Shown one piece after another: positions 23,440-32,411 of a stretch of DNA of 36,889 nt. How positions within the stretch are numbered: the stretch's first letter is position 1; every line of letters begins with the position of its first letter. Both the position numbers and the translations under genes were made by a program. This DNA is from Paraburkholderia sp. SG-MS1 (GTDB lineage: Bacteria > Pseudomonadota > Gammaproteobacteria > Burkholderiales > Burkholderiaceae). The notes under the pieces are model-generated. The model did not search any database. It saw nothing but the letters and a program-made list of their open reading frames with translations, and had not been told where the DNA came from. The stretch lies in NCBI RefSeq assembly GCF_012275575.1, contig NZ_NPIH01000223.1, positions 1 to 36,889 of the forward strand. Reading direction: 5' to 3'.

Positions 23440-24522
23440 ATGATTTCACGCCCGCCCGACACCTCGTCCGATCACCCCGTCCCGCCGGATCGCCTGAAAA
23501 AACAGAAGGCGGCCTCGCTCGCCCTGTACATCGGACTGGTGCTGCTGGCCATGTGGGTCGTGCGCGATTTCATCGTGGTGGTCGCGTGGGCCGGGGTGGT
23601 CGCGATCGCGCTGTGGCCGCTATTGCGCAAGGTCGAGGGCAACCGCTGGTTCACGGGCCGCACCACGCTGATCGCCGCAGCGCTCACGCTGGCGATTGCG
23701 CTGCTGGTGGTGCTGCCGGTCGGCATCGGCATCGCTCAGGCGCTGCGTGAGGCGCACGACCTGAACGAATGGTTCAGGAGCGCGCGGGAAAACGGCATCG
23801 CGCTGCCGGACTTCGTCGCGCGTTTGCCGTTCGGCGCGCAGCAGATTTCCGCATGGTGGCAGGCCAACCTCGCGCAGCCGCTGCGTGATTCGGCGGCGAT
23901 GAAGGGCTTGCACAACCCCACGGTGATGATGCTCGGCCGCCGCTTCGGCGTGCGTGCGCTCCATGCGGTGGTGGTGTTCGGTTTCATGCTGGTGACGTTG
24001 TTCGTGATTTTCCAGGCGGGGCCGCGCCTGTCCGGCTCGCTGATCCGGGGCGTGCGGCGCGGTTTCGGCGACGACGGCGCAGAGCTTCTGCAACGGATGG
24101 CCGCCGCGGTGCGCGGCACGGTGTCGGGGCTCGTCGTGGTCGGACTCGGGGAGGGCGTGTTGCTGGGGGTTGCCTATTTCGTGACCGGCTTGCCGCATGC
24201 CGCGCTGCTCGGCTTCATTACCGCGATCGCCGCGATGCTGCCGTTCTGCGCGCCGATCACGTTCGGCCTCGCGGCGCTCTGGCTGCTCGCGCAGGGCTCG
24301 GTGGCTGCGGCCATGGGGCTGGTCGTGTTCGGGTCGATCGTGGTGTTCGTGGCCGAGCACTTCGTGCGGCCCGTGCTGATCGGCAATTCGACGCGCCTGC
24401 CGTTCCTGCTCGTGCTGTTCGGCATTCTCGGCGGGGCGGAGACGTTCGGGCTGCTCGGCATCTTCATCGGGCCCGCGCTGATGACGGTGCTGATGGTGTT
24501 GTGGACCGATCTGGTACGGTAG
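23440..24522 (+). CDS. AI-2E / PerM-family membrane protein
   Basis: A 360-residue inner-membrane protein of the AI-2E transporter (PerM/YdiK) superfamily. It has paired helices at about 28-65 and 72-100, a central amphipathic region, and a C-terminal helix cluster with 'GEGVLLGVAYFVTGLPHAALLGFITAIAAMLPFCAP' (in parts) and 'RPVLIGNSTRLPFLLVLFGILGGAETFGLLGIFIGP', the family signature. Members export the autoinducer AI-2, act as Na+/H+ antiporters or have unknown cargo. The ATG at 23440 follows AAAGAGAAGAA; an upstream GTG frame extension is not protein-like. No partner genes in the same direction. Confidence 0.88.
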   Translation: MISRPPDTSSDHPVPPDRLKKQKAASLALYIGLVLLAMWVVRDFIVVVAWAGVVAIALWPLLRKVEGNRWFTGRTTLIAAALTLAIALLVVLPVGIGIAQALREAHDLNEWFRSARENGIALPDFVARLPFGAQQISAWWQANLAQPLRDSAAMKGLHNPTVMMLGRRFGVRALHAVVVFGFMLVTLFVIFQAGPRLSGSLIRGVRRGFGDDGAELLQRMAAAVRGTVSGLVVVGLGEGVLLGVAYFVTGLPHAALLGFITAIAAMLPFCAPITFGLAALWLLAQGSVAAAMGLVVFGSIVVFVAEHFVRPVLIGNSTRLPFLLVLFGILGGAETFGLLGIFIGPALMTVLMVLWTDLVR

Positions 24523-24523
24523 G

Positions 24524-24551
24524 GCGGGGTTTTCGCGCGCCCCGGCCCCGC
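24524..24551. terminator. Possible bidirectional terminator between convergent genes
   Basis: GCGGGG at 24524-24529 can pair with CCCCGC at 24546-24551 around a 16-base loop; the hairpin fills almost exactly the 29-base gap between two stop codons. TTTT follows the left arm inside the loop. The stem is short, so this is tentative. Confidence 0.35.
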
Positions 24552-25424
24552 TCACGGCCGCTGGTTAGATGGATGCTCGAGCGCCGGCGGCTTCATGCAG
24601 CCGAGCGTGTATTTCAACGCGGCCGGCAGCAGCGCGCTCCAGACTTCCCACGTGTGACCGCCGTCGATGATGCGCAGCGCCGCCGGATTGCCCGCCAGCC
24701 GCAGACGCGTGTATAGCGAGGACGCGTCGGCCTGGATCGCGAGGTCGTCGTCGCCGGCGGCGATGAACATCGGCAGGCGATACGGCCGGCTCATGTAGCG
24801 CTCCCACTGCGCCGGATAGTTGAGTTCGTGCCAGATTTCAGGATCGAACTGCCGGTCGCCAAACACGCCGACCCGGCGCGCGGCCGACGCGCGCGGCGGC
24901 TCGTTCGCGTAGATCGCGGGGCTCAGCAGCAGCGCGCCGCAGAATAGTTCCGGCTGTGTCAGCGCGTAGCGCAGCGCGCCGAAGCCGCCCATCGACACGC
25001 CGCCGATCGCCCGCCCGCCACGCTGGGTCGACACCGCGTAATGCGTTTCTATCTCGGGCAGCAGATCGCCAAAAAACGCGCTCTCCATCTTTTCCTTGCG
25101 ATCGACGTACCAGTCGGTGCCGCCTTGCGGCATCACGATGACGACCGGCGGGATCTCCTTGCGGGCGATCAGGGTATCGGCGGCGCTTTGCAGGTGGCCT
25201 TGGGTGAGCCAGTCGTTGGCGTCGCCGTTGTTGCCGTGCAGAAGATAGAGCACAGGCATGCGCGCGGCGTCCTGACGATAGCCGCTCGGCAGATAGACCG
25301 TGTAGCCCCAGTCGCGGCCGAGCGCTTCGGCATAAAAGCTGCGGCTGACGACGGTGCCGGCACATGCCGGCATGCTGGCGGCGATCGATAGCAGGGCGAG
25401 TGCGAGGTGTAGGAGTGGACGCAT
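24552..25424 (-). CDS. Secreted esterase of the antigen 85 / esterase D family
   Basis: A 290-residue alpha/beta hydrolase, exported by a Sec signal peptide (residues 1-22, cleaved near 'PACAG'). The nucleophile is Ser144 in 'GGVSMGGFGALRYAL', the acid lies in 'AAGDDDLAI' (225-227) and the base is His257 in 'DGGHTWEVW'. 'GYTVYLPSGY' and 'VLYLLHGNNGDANDW' open the fold as in Fes, esterase D and mycolyltransferase-like proteins. It would act in the periplasm on an ester or S-formylglutathione-like substrate; the true substrate is unknown. The ATG at 25424 is set by the signal peptide. It is followed upstream by the OpgC-like gene in the same direction, 154 bases away. Confidence 0.87.
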   Translation of the reverse strand: MRPLLHLALALLSIAASMPACAGTVVSRSFYAEALGRDWGYTVYLPSGYRQDAARMPVLYLLHGNNGDANDWLTQGHLQSAADTLIARKEIPPVVIVMPQGGTDWYVDRKEKMESAFFGDLLPEIETHYAVSTQRGGRAIGGVSMGGFGALRYALTQPELFCGALLLSPAIYANEPPRASAARRVGVFGDRQFDPEIWHELNYPAQWERYMSRPYRLPMFIAAGDDDLAIQADASSLYTRLRLAGNPAALRIIDGGHTWEVWSALLPAALKYTLGCMKPPALEHPSNQRP

Positions 25425-25578
25425 GTGAGGTAGGAAGCCGGCGCGCAGCTTGCGCGCGGCCGTCATGCTATCAGCATCGGCGGCGGAATTGAGACAGGTT
25501 TGAGGCCGATTTAAGGGTAGGCGATACAGGCACGACGCGGACAGAGGCGCGCCACCCGCTTGCCCCGCAGGCATCGGC

Positions 25579-26685
25579 TCAGGACGACGTCCCGAGCGCG
25601 CCGACAAAGCGTCCGACGAAGCGCTTGAGCGGCGCCACGCCCAACGCGACGGCGAAGAGGGCGCCGACCGCGATCACATCGGCGAGCAGGCCGAGGGGGT
25701 AGTTCAGATAGCCGTCGGTCGCCGCATACAGCACCGAGTCGACCACCAGCGAGATCACCGCACCGGCGATGAAGCACAGCAGGCCTTTGCGCCCGATCAC
25801 ACCGACCCACGGCAGCCACTGCGCGAGCTTCTTCGCCCAGCCGAGCTCGATCAGATTGGCGACGAGCCAGGCGATGGCGAGGAAGTTGCCCGCCCGCAGC
25901 CAGGACAGATTCTGCTTGAGGCTCGCGTCGAACGGCCCGTGATGGATGAAGAGCTTGACATAGGCCGCGCCGGCCACGACCGCGAACGCGCTCAGGCTGA
26001 CGATCCAGCCGAGCCGGTGCGCACTGACACGTTGATAAACCGGCTGGCATCGCGCGAGCACGCCGAGCACGAACAGCAACTGCCACGCGAACGGGTTGAA
26101 GTCCCAGTGCATGTCCGGCGCCGCGGGCAGGTAGGCGTCGATCGCCGGCGCGCCGGCCCACAATGCGACACTGCCGGCCAGCAGCAGCCACGGTTTGCTG
26201 CGGGCGAGCGGCAGGATCATCGGCACCAGCAGCGCGAAGAACGCGTACATCGGCAGCACCGAAGCCAGATAGGGCTGGCGGCGCAACAGCAGGATGTCGC
26301 GCAGCGCGCCGACGGGCGTGGCGATCAGATCGTCGAGATCGGTGGTGGCGAGATTCGGTCCGTCGATGCTGAACGCGCTCAACACCGCGCTGACCAGCAG
26401 CATCAACCCCGCGGTGACGAGGAACGCGCGATAGATTTCCAGCGAGCGCCGCAGGAAGCGGCTGCGCGCGATCGTCTCGTTGCGCCGTTCGGCGAGCGCC
26501 ACGTAGGCCGTTGCGGTAGCGAAGCCGCCAAGGAACACGAAGACTTCGGCCGCATCGCACAACGCGTACGCGTGCAGCGTAAAGCGCGACAGGATGCTGC
26601 CGCCGATGTGGTCGACGACGATGATCAGCAGGACCAGGCCGCGGAAAAAGTCCAGCTCGATCAGGCGTGAAGATGAAGGTTGCAT
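25579..26685 (-). CDS. OpgC-domain integral membrane protein
   Basis: A 368-residue membrane protein of the OpgC family with about ten helices. The start 'RLIELDFFRGLVLLIIVVDHIGG' and 'DAAEVFVFLGGFATATAYV' are the family's conserved first two helices, resembling membrane acyltransferases. OpgC adds succinyl groups to periplasmic glucans in enterobacteria; many paralogues in Burkholderia have no known substrate and this one has no opgGH neighbours. The ATG at 26685 is preferred over an in-frame TTG at 26697. The downstream secreted esterase could act on the same periplasmic acylated polymer, but that is speculative. Confidence 0.88.
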   Translation of the reverse strand: MQPSSSRLIELDFFRGLVLLIIVVDHIGGSILSRFTLHAYALCDAAEVFVFLGGFATATAYVALAERRNETIARSRFLRRSLEIYRAFLVTAGLMLLVSAVLSAFSIDGPNLATTDLDDLIATPVGALRDILLLRRQPYLASVLPMYAFFALLVPMILPLARSKPWLLLAGSVALWAGAPAIDAYLPAAPDMHWDFNPFAWQLLFVLGVLARCQPVYQRVSAHRLGWIVSLSAFAVVAGAAYVKLFIHHGPFDASLKQNLSWLRAGNFLAIAWLVANLIELGWAKKLAQWLPWVGVIGRKGLLCFIAGAVISLVVDSVLYAATDGYLNYPLGLLADVIAVGALFAVALGVAPLKRFVGRFVGALGTSS

Positions 26686-27237
26686 GGGTTGCGCCAAAGG
26701 CAGCCCCGTGCGACGGCGCGCTGATGCAGCGCGGCAGGCGTCTCACAAGGCTTTGGAATTGGATTGGACTCAGTGCTGCGGCGGGTATCGACCCATGTGG
26801 TGACCCATGTCGTGCTCACGTCGCCGCGTTCGACCCGCCTCGCGAGGCGCGGTGTCAGGGGCCACTAAAAAGACCCCGGAGGACGGCGCGGAGTTCCGCT
26901 GCGCCGCGGCAAAAACCGACCATTATATTTCTTTCCGTGACAAAGCCTCAGCGCAGGGCGCAGGCGCGAGTGCGGCGAAGCATCGTCGAATTCGCGCGGA
27001 CCGCGCCGTCGCCTACCTGAACAGGAGCCGGGAAAAAAGTGGCAGCCGCACACAGTGGAGATTTCGCAACAATTTAAGAGATCGAAGCGACCCCCAATGG
27101 ACGGCCAGCAATCGGCGTGTGAGGATTTCCTAAACGCGCGGCGGGGTCCTGAGCAGCACTGTCGAAGTGCCCGGAAGCGCCAGCAGAAGAAGCGGCCGGA
27201 TCGAGTTGTCCGATTACTCGAGTGCAGGGAGATCATC
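26686..27237. other. Intergenic region upstream of the porin gene
   Basis: A 552-base gap between divergent genes. It contains a short direct repeat GACCCATG at 26790-26797 and 26802-26809, and two AT-rich patches (26910-26935 and 27055-27080), the first with TATATT at 26924-26929, but no acceptable -35 partner. A long untranslated leader for the porin mRNA is plausible. No gene seen. Confidence 0.5.
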
Positions 27238-28398
27238 ATGAACAAGCGAGTGTTCGCGCTGGCTGTCTCCACCGCTGTGTCCGCCACTTTTGCCGCGTCC
27301 GCCGACGCACAGACCAGCGTCACGCTGTATGGCGTGATCGACGAGGGCGTCAATTACACCAACAATGTCGGCCGCGGCCACGTCTACGAACTGTCGAGCG
27401 GTTTCGCACAAGGCAGCCGCTGGGGCCTGAAAGGCGCCGAGGAACTCGGCGGCGGCCTCAAAGCAGTGTTCCAGATCGAGAACGGCTTCGACCTGAATAC
27501 CGGGCGGCTCGCGCAGGGCGGCCGGATGTTCGGGCGGCAGGCGTACGTCGGCTTGAGTTCGGCGCCGTACGGCACACTGACCTTCGGCCGCCAGTACGAT
27601 TCAGTGGTCGACTATCTGGCTCAAACCACCGCCAACGGCAACTGGGCCGGCACGCTGTTCTCGCACCCGCTCGACAACGACAACACCGACAACACTTTCC
27701 GTCTCGACAACACGGTCAAGTACGCCAGTCCGTCGATCTCCGGCTTCCAGTTCGGCGGCACCTACAGCTTCAGCAACGACACCCGCTTCGCGAACAATCG
27801 GGCGTACAGCATCGGCGGGCAATATGCGTACGCCGGCTTGCTGGTGGCCGCAGCGTATCTGCAGGCCGACAGCCCCGGCAATAACGCGAACGGTGCGATC
27901 ACCGCGGACGACGCCGGTTTCATCGCAGCCCGCATGCGCGTGTTCGGCGGCGGCATTACCTATACCTTCGGTTCGGCGACGGCGGGCTTCGTCTACACCA
28001 ACTCGAACTATCTGAATCCAACCGGCAACGGCTATCTCGGCACCACGCCGCTCGTGCCGCCCGGCGTGCTGCTGAACTCGTTGAAGTATCAGAACTTCGA
28101 GGTGAACGGCAAGTATCAGATTTCGCCGATGCTGTTCGTTGGCGCGCAGTACGTGTACACGATGGAGACCTACGACGCGTCGAACGGCGGCGTGAAGCCG
28201 CGCATTCACTCGTTCGGCCTGATGGCCGATTACAACCTGTCCAAACGCACCGACGTCTATCTTCAGGGCGAGTATCAGCAGGTCACGGGCGACCAGACCT
28301 TTTCGATTCTCGACTACGCCTTCATCCCCGGCACCCAGTCGCCTTCGTCGACGTCGAAGCAGGTCGTGGTGCGCGCGGCGATCCGGCATAAATTCTAG
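27238..28398 (+). CDS. Gram-negative trimeric porin (Burkholderia type)
   Basis: A 386-residue outer-membrane general porin. Residues 1-24 are the signal peptide ending 'ASADAQ'; the mature protein starts 'TSVTLYGVIDEGVNYTNN', the standard first strand. 'SRWGLKGAEELGGGLKAVFQIENGF', 'RQAYVGLSSAPYGTLTFGRQYD' and the final 'RAAIRHKF' with C-terminal phenylalanine are hallmarks of the betaproteobacterial porin family (about 16 strands). It would let small hydrophilic solutes cross the outer membrane. It stands alone. The ATG at 27238 follows GGGAGATC. Confidence 0.95.
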   Translation: MNKRVFALAVSTAVSATFAASADAQTSVTLYGVIDEGVNYTNNVGRGHVYELSSGFAQGSRWGLKGAEELGGGLKAVFQIENGFDLNTGRLAQGGRMFGRQAYVGLSSAPYGTLTFGRQYDSVVDYLAQTTANGNWAGTLFSHPLDNDNTDNTFRLDNTVKYASPSISGFQFGGTYSFSNDTRFANNRAYSIGGQYAYAGLLVAAAYLQADSPGNNANGAITADDAGFIAARMRVFGGGITYTFGSATAGFVYTNSNYLNPTGNGYLGTTPLVPPGVLLNSLKYQNFEVNGKYQISPMLFVGAQYVYTMETYDASNGGVKPRIHSFGLMADYNLSKRTDVYLQGEYQQVTGDQTFSILDYAFIPGTQSPSSTSKQVVVRAAIRHKF

Positions 28399-28669
28399 GC
28401 AGGCCGCTGCGGTGATTCATCGCGGTGTTTCATTGCGCGACGCGCTCGCGCCTCGACGGATGCTTTCCTGAAATCGCCTGCCCGACTGCTCAAAGGCGCG
28501 CGGTTTGTTTGCTCGCGTTCAACCGGCGAGTGCGCTGCCGGTTTCGCCAATGGTCCCGCGCAATGAACTCGCACGGCATGGCTCGCTCAAACGGTATCGC
28601 GCTGTCGCTGCCCGACAGCCGCGTCTTTCGTTTGCCGTAGACAAGCCCGCTTTTTTGCACGGAGACTTC

Positions 28670-29086
28670 ATGAGCAATCGCGCGACACAGATACTTCCGC
28701 ATCATCGTTATGTGCATTCGCTGGGCGCGCCCCTCGCGTGCGTGCAAGGCACGATCGCCAAGGTGTTCGACAGCCCGGACAATCACCACGGCGCCAATCA
28801 CCAGCACTTCGTCATCAGGATCGACAAGGTGCTGAAGTTCGAGGGCGGGACGCAGAACCTGGTGGGGACGGAGGTCTTCGTCGCCGTGCGTTTCGGCGAC
28901 AACGAGGGACTGGCGCAGGAAATCCCCGGCCTCCAGGCGGGGCAGCCGATCGAGGCGCAAGGCGAATATATCTCCGAAGCCAGCGCTTATCCGACCGCCG
29001 ACAATTCGAATCCCGTGCTGCCGGTGCTGCACTTCACGCATCATCCGGTGGGCTATGTGAAGTACGCGGGGCAGTACTACAGCTAG
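28670..29086 (+). CDS. DUF3465-like protein
   Basis: A 138-residue protein without a signal peptide. The pattern 'GTIAKVFDSPDNHHGANHQHFVIRI', 'EIPGLQAGQPIEAQGEYI' and 'LHFTHHPVGYVKYAGQYY' corresponds to the short OB-like DUF3465 family, in which a histidine-rich first half and the 'THH..G....G..Y' end are conserved. This copy has an inserted segment around 'KFEGGTQNLVGTEVFVAVRFGDN'. Function unknown. The ATG at 28670 is preceded by GGAGAC. Nothing seen in the 271 bases between it and the porin. Confidence 0.75.
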   Translation: MSNRATQILPHHRYVHSLGAPLACVQGTIAKVFDSPDNHHGANHQHFVIRIDKVLKFEGGTQNLVGTEVFVAVRFGDNEGLAQEIPGLQAGQPIEAQGEYISEASAYPTADNSNPVLPVLHFTHHPVGYVKYAGQYYS

Positions 29087-29766
29087 CGCCCACGTTTGGT
29101 CATCGAAGTCAGGCGAGTTCGTCGAGGTTGACGACCGCCTTTGCCTCGCGGACGCGTTTCGCGCGCCGCGCGCGCCATTGCGACACATGGCGATTCAAGT
29201 TCCGGCGGTGAGCTGCCGTTAAAGAAAAGGTGATCGTCCGATCACGGGACACGACGCGCGATGGTGCGATGGCGCGATAGCCTCGTATTGCGATGCTTAC
29301 CCCGGGCGGACATTTCCTGCGACGGGCGCCAATCGTGCGTGTTCGACACGCGCATACCCTCGAGCAATCAGTCGCCGACGACCGTGGACGCGACGCCGCC
29401 GCGTACTCGAAAGAGCACGCCGTTGTGCACGCCATTGCGGGTGCAAACGCGTCCCGGAAATACGTGAGTAATGTTTGTATCAGAGTGTTCGCGACGAGGC
29501 GTTTTCGTTAAAGCGCCCTTTACAATTCCGCTGGAATTTTGATCAGCAATCGGGGCCTTCGCGCGGGGCACCGGTGTTCCGTGAGACACCGGGCACAGAC
29601 CGTTTCCGGTCAGCGTCAAGGTGGATTGGCCGGCAGGGCACGGGATGAGCGTCGCACGAGCGACCTCGCCGTGTCGCGAAGCGGTCTGCGCGGCGTAAGA
29701 CCGCGCGCATTGCAGGCGACAGGGGGCATCCGGCCCGCTCATGAATAAGGCAGGAGTCGAACAAAG
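29087..29766. other. Long intergenic region upstream of the nlpD-like gene
   Basis: A 680-base stretch without a convincing gene. It has an inverted repeat at 29230-29245 (GTGATCG/CGATCAC, 2-base spacer) and a weak hairpin at 29524-29538 (AATTCC/GGAATT) followed by TTT. TACAAT occurs at 29521-29526 without a good -35. Codon choice in the open frames here is unlike neighbouring genes. Confidence 0.5.
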
Positions 29767-30744
29767 ATGACGAGACGTTTCGACAGAACGATGATGGCCA
29801 GCCTCGCCGGTGTATGGGTCGCGCTGGCAGTGAGTGGTTGTGCGAATGTGGGGCAGCAGGATGCGCAGAACGGCGGGGCGGTGAGCCCGCTGGCTGCGTC
29901 CGGCGTGCCGGCTGGGGCAACCGCGTCGCCCTCCATTGCCGTGTCGGCGGGCACGCCTGTCGCGACGGGCGCCGATGAGGGCGCGTCGCTCAGGAAATCG
30001 CCGCCGCTCGTCTATCGGGTCAAGCGTGGCGATACGCTGTCGCGCATTGCGCAGCATCATCACTGCAGCGTCAAACAGTTGCAAACGTGGAACGGATTGA
30101 AGGCATCGTCGCGGCCGAAGCCGGGGCAGGTGCTGCATGTCGCGTCGCCGGAAACGGTGCGGGCGGTGAATGCCGCGAATGCGAAGGCGGCGTTGGCTGC
30201 CAACGCTGCGGCGGGCTCCGCACCGGCGGCTTCGGCGTCGGCGTCGGCGTCGGCGGCGCAGCAAGCAGCGGCGTCGGGCTCCGCGCAGTCCACTGCGAAC
30301 TCGCCCGCCGCAGGTTCGCCCACCCCCGGGCAGGCGCGCGAAGTCCTGCAGCAAACCGCGCGGCACGCGAACGGCGTCGCGCTGGCGTGGCCTGCGGGCG
30401 GCCGCGTGGTCGAAGCATTCCAGCCGGGCGAAACGCGCGGGATCGAGATCGGCGGCAAGCCGGGCGATCCGGTGCGCGCCGCCGCCGACGGCCGCGTGAT
30501 GTACGCCGGCACCGGGTTGAACAGCTACGGCAGCCTGATCATCGTCCAGCACAACAAGGACTTTCTGACCGCGTACTCGCATAACCGCAAGCTGCTGGTC
30601 AAGATCGGCGACATCGTTCGGCAAGGACAGCAGATCGCGGAGATGGGCGACGAAAACAATTCGCGCGTGTCCGTCGGTTTCGAGTTGCGCCACGACGGCA
30701 AGCCGATCGATCCGCTTCCGTATCTTCCACAAGGGCGCGGCTAA
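29767..30744 (+). CDS. NlpD-like lipoprotein, LysM plus degenerate LytM (M23) domain
   Basis: A 325-residue envelope lipoprotein. The lipobox is VSGC (Cys25). A LysM peptidoglycan-binding repeat spans about 81-125 ('YRVKRGDTLSRIAQHHH', 'KPGQVLHV'). An Ala/Ser/Gln-rich linker encoded partly by repeated GCGTCG hexamers follows, then a LytM domain from about 205. The usual zinc ligands are replaced: the H-x3-D region reads 'TRGIEI' and the final H-x-H reads 'GFELRH', as in NlpD and EnvC, which do not cut peptidoglycan but activate amidases at division. So this is probably an amidase activator. True nlpD normally lies beside rpoS and pcm; here it stands alone, so it may be a paralogue. Confidence 0.87.
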   Translation: MTRRFDRTMMASLAGVWVALAVSGCANVGQQDAQNGGAVSPLAASGVPAGATASPSIAVSAGTPVATGADEGASLRKSPPLVYRVKRGDTLSRIAQHHHCSVKQLQTWNGLKASSRPKPGQVLHVASPETVRAVNAANAKAALAANAAAGSAPAASASASASAAQQAAASGSAQSTANSPAAGSPTPGQAREVLQQTARHANGVALAWPAGGRVVEAFQPGETRGIEIGGKPGDPVRAAADGRVMYAGTGLNSYGSLIIVQHNKDFLTAYSHNRKLLVKIGDIVRQGQQIAEMGDENNSRVSVGFELRHDGKPIDPLPYLPQGRG

Positions 30745-30768
30745 CGGGCGCGGACCGCTCGCGCGCCG

Positions 30769-31587
30769 TCAGACGAACCAGCGCAGCGCCGCGGCGACGA
30801 TCGCCTCCGGCGCGTCCTCCTGCATCAGATGGCCGGCGTCCGGCACCGCCTGAAAGCGCGCGGACGGAATCGCGGCGGCCAGTTGGCGGCCGCGTTCGAG
30901 CGGTATCCACTGGTCTTTCTCACCCCACAGAATCTGCACCGGACAACGCAGCTGCGCGTAACGCGCTTCGACTTCGTCGGTATAGCGCTGATCCATCTGC
31001 GCGATCTGCCTGTAAAAGGCCGCTTGTCCCGTGGCGCCGAGCCACGGCGTCACATAAGGCGCGAGTTCGTCGTCCGGGATCTCGCGGGCGAGCGCACCGC
31101 GCATATACGTTTTCACCACTGCTTCGTGAATGTAAGGCGGCAGTCCGGCGAACGCGTCGCCGTGTTCGCGTACGTGCCGCACGAACGGCGAACCCCACGG
31201 CGCAACCGCGACCGGATCGATCAGCGTGAGACTGCGGTACTCGCAGCCGTTCAGCAGATGCGCACGTAGCGAAGTCGCGCCACCGAAATCATGCGCGACG
31301 ACGTCCGGCATCTCCAGCTTCCAATGCGCGAGCAGTTCCGCGAGCAACACGTTCTGGATGCCGAGCGACACGTCCTGTCCGTCGCGCTGCTCCGATTGTC
31401 CATAGCCGAGCAGGTCGTAGTAATGGACCGTGCGCGTCGGCGCGAGATGCGCGGCAATGCGATGCCACACATACGAAGAGAACGGCGTGCCGTGAACCAG
31501 CACCAGCGGCGGCCCGTTGCCGGTGACGCCGTAGCGCACGGTTTGATCGCGGAACGTATAGCTGTCAGGGAGCGGCCAGGTTTGCAT
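30769..31587 (-). CDS. Alpha/beta hydrolase with aspartate nucleophile (dehalogenase/epoxide-hydrolase-like)
   Basis: A 272-residue cytoplasmic alpha/beta hydrolase. The nucleophile elbow is 'VAHDFGG' with Asp100 in place of the usual serine, as in haloalkane and fluoroacetate dehalogenases and epoxide hydrolases. The acid is Asp225 in 'WGEKDQWIP' and the base His253 in 'DAGHLMQED'. The oxyanion segment 'LVHGTPFSSYVWHRI' resembles haloalkane dehalogenases more than epoxide hydrolases. Substrate unknown. It is convergent with the nlpD-like gene, 24 bases away, and has no operon partner. Confidence 0.87.
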   Translation of the reverse strand: MQTWPLPDSYTFRDQTVRYGVTGNGPPLVLVHGTPFSSYVWHRIAAHLAPTRTVHYYDLLGYGQSEQRDGQDVSLGIQNVLLAELLAHWKLEMPDVVAHDFGGATSLRAHLLNGCEYRSLTLIDPVAVAPWGSPFVRHVREHGDAFAGLPPYIHEAVVKTYMRGALAREIPDDELAPYVTPWLGATGQAAFYRQIAQMDQRYTDEVEARYAQLRCPVQILWGEKDQWIPLERGRQLAAAIPSARFQAVPDAGHLMQEDAPEAIVAAALRWFV

Positions 31588-32012
31588 GGCGATGAGCGTC
31601 GCAAAGAAGGTCTGCTTACCTTAGCAGGGGAACGTTGAACGTGCAGCGCGCCTTTTCGTAGGCGGCAGGGATGGGTCCCGCAGAAGCTCACCTTTGTTTT
31701 GTTCAGCAAAACCAGGCAAATTCGCAGACGGTGTGCTTGCTGCAGTGTTGGAATGATGAGCCAGCGTCTTTCGCCACCCGAACTCTTGCGATCCGGGCAG
31801 AAATTGGCTTGAAACAACGGGTATTTTTGAGGTCTGCGATCAGCGCGCGAGGTAATCGATCGGCTGCGAGCGCACGCGGCATTCGAGTGGACAGCGTGCG
31901 CTGTTCCAAAGGCCGTTTTTCAACGGTGAGGAAATCCGGGAGGCGGCAGCGCCATCACGCCAATCGAGTCGGAGTCGAGATGATGCGCTGCCGTGCGGCC
32001 GCCTTGCGTCTC
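31588..32012. other. Intergenic region, nothing assigned
   Basis: A 425-base gap between two leftward genes. There is a small inverted repeat GTTTTG/CAAAAC at 31696-31712 (5-base loop) lacking a T-run on the minus strand. No gene, promoter or RNA could be supported. Confidence 0.5.
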
Positions 32013-32411
32013 TTACTTCCCCTGAACGCCGCGCAACAGCTGCGACACCTGGCCATGGTGATGCAGGATCGCCGGATCGACCTGCAACAGCGGCAGGTAG
32101 CGCGGCAGGAACTGGTTGTTCGGCTGATCGGGCGAAAACAGGCCGGTCACCGCTTGCGCGGCGGCGAGCCGGTCGGTCGTGTCGGCTTCCTTGTCGTCGA
32201 GAATTTCGTCGACGCTCGCAATGACCGTCGACAGCGGCGTGAGCCAGCGAAACCCCGAGCCGTTGATGAGCACCTGCAGGAAGGCCGCGGGTGTCACCGG
32301 GCCGAATTCCTTTTCATACGCCGCGCGTTCGTGGTCGAGAATGGCCTTGTGCAGCGAGAGGAGGGGTCGGCGAATGTCCGAGAGGAATTGAGTGCATTGC
32401 TGGTCGTTCAT
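32013..32411 (-). CDS. Conserved hypothetical protein, about 130 residues
   Basis: A 132-residue, mostly helical soluble protein. Features seen: 'RRPLLSLHKAILDHERAAYEKEFG' near the N-terminus, a central 'FLQVLINGSGFRWLTPLSTVIASVDEILDD' and a less conserved C-terminal half. I recognise the pattern from uncharacterised proteins found in several proteobacteria but know of no function. The ATG at 32411 is preceded by CGAAGGAGCAGCACA with a good AAGGAG site; the frame is open upstream but not protein-like. No operon partner. Confidence 0.75.
   Translation of the reverse strand: MNDQQCTQFLSDIRRPLLSLHKAILDHERAAYEKEFGPVTPAAFLQVLINGSGFRWLTPLSTVIASVDEILDDKEADTTDRLAAAQAVTGLFSPDQPNNQFLPRYLPLLQVDPAILHHHGQVSQLLRGVQGK

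Noticed and set aside
26865..26880. A terminator made of GGGG and CCCC near 26857-26877
   Set aside because: Four-base arms only, with no T-run and no gene ending there.
29109..29435. A small minus-strand gene ending in 'KAVVNLDELA'
   Set aside because: No suitable start or ribosome site near the protein-like end, and the upstream part is not protein-like.
29524..29541. A terminator hairpin AATTCC/GGAATT with TTT
   Set aside because: Six AT-rich pairs are too weak and it does not follow a gene end.
29767..30744. An active M23 endopeptidase
   Set aside because: The zinc-binding histidines and aspartate of M23 are replaced, as in NlpD/EnvC activators.
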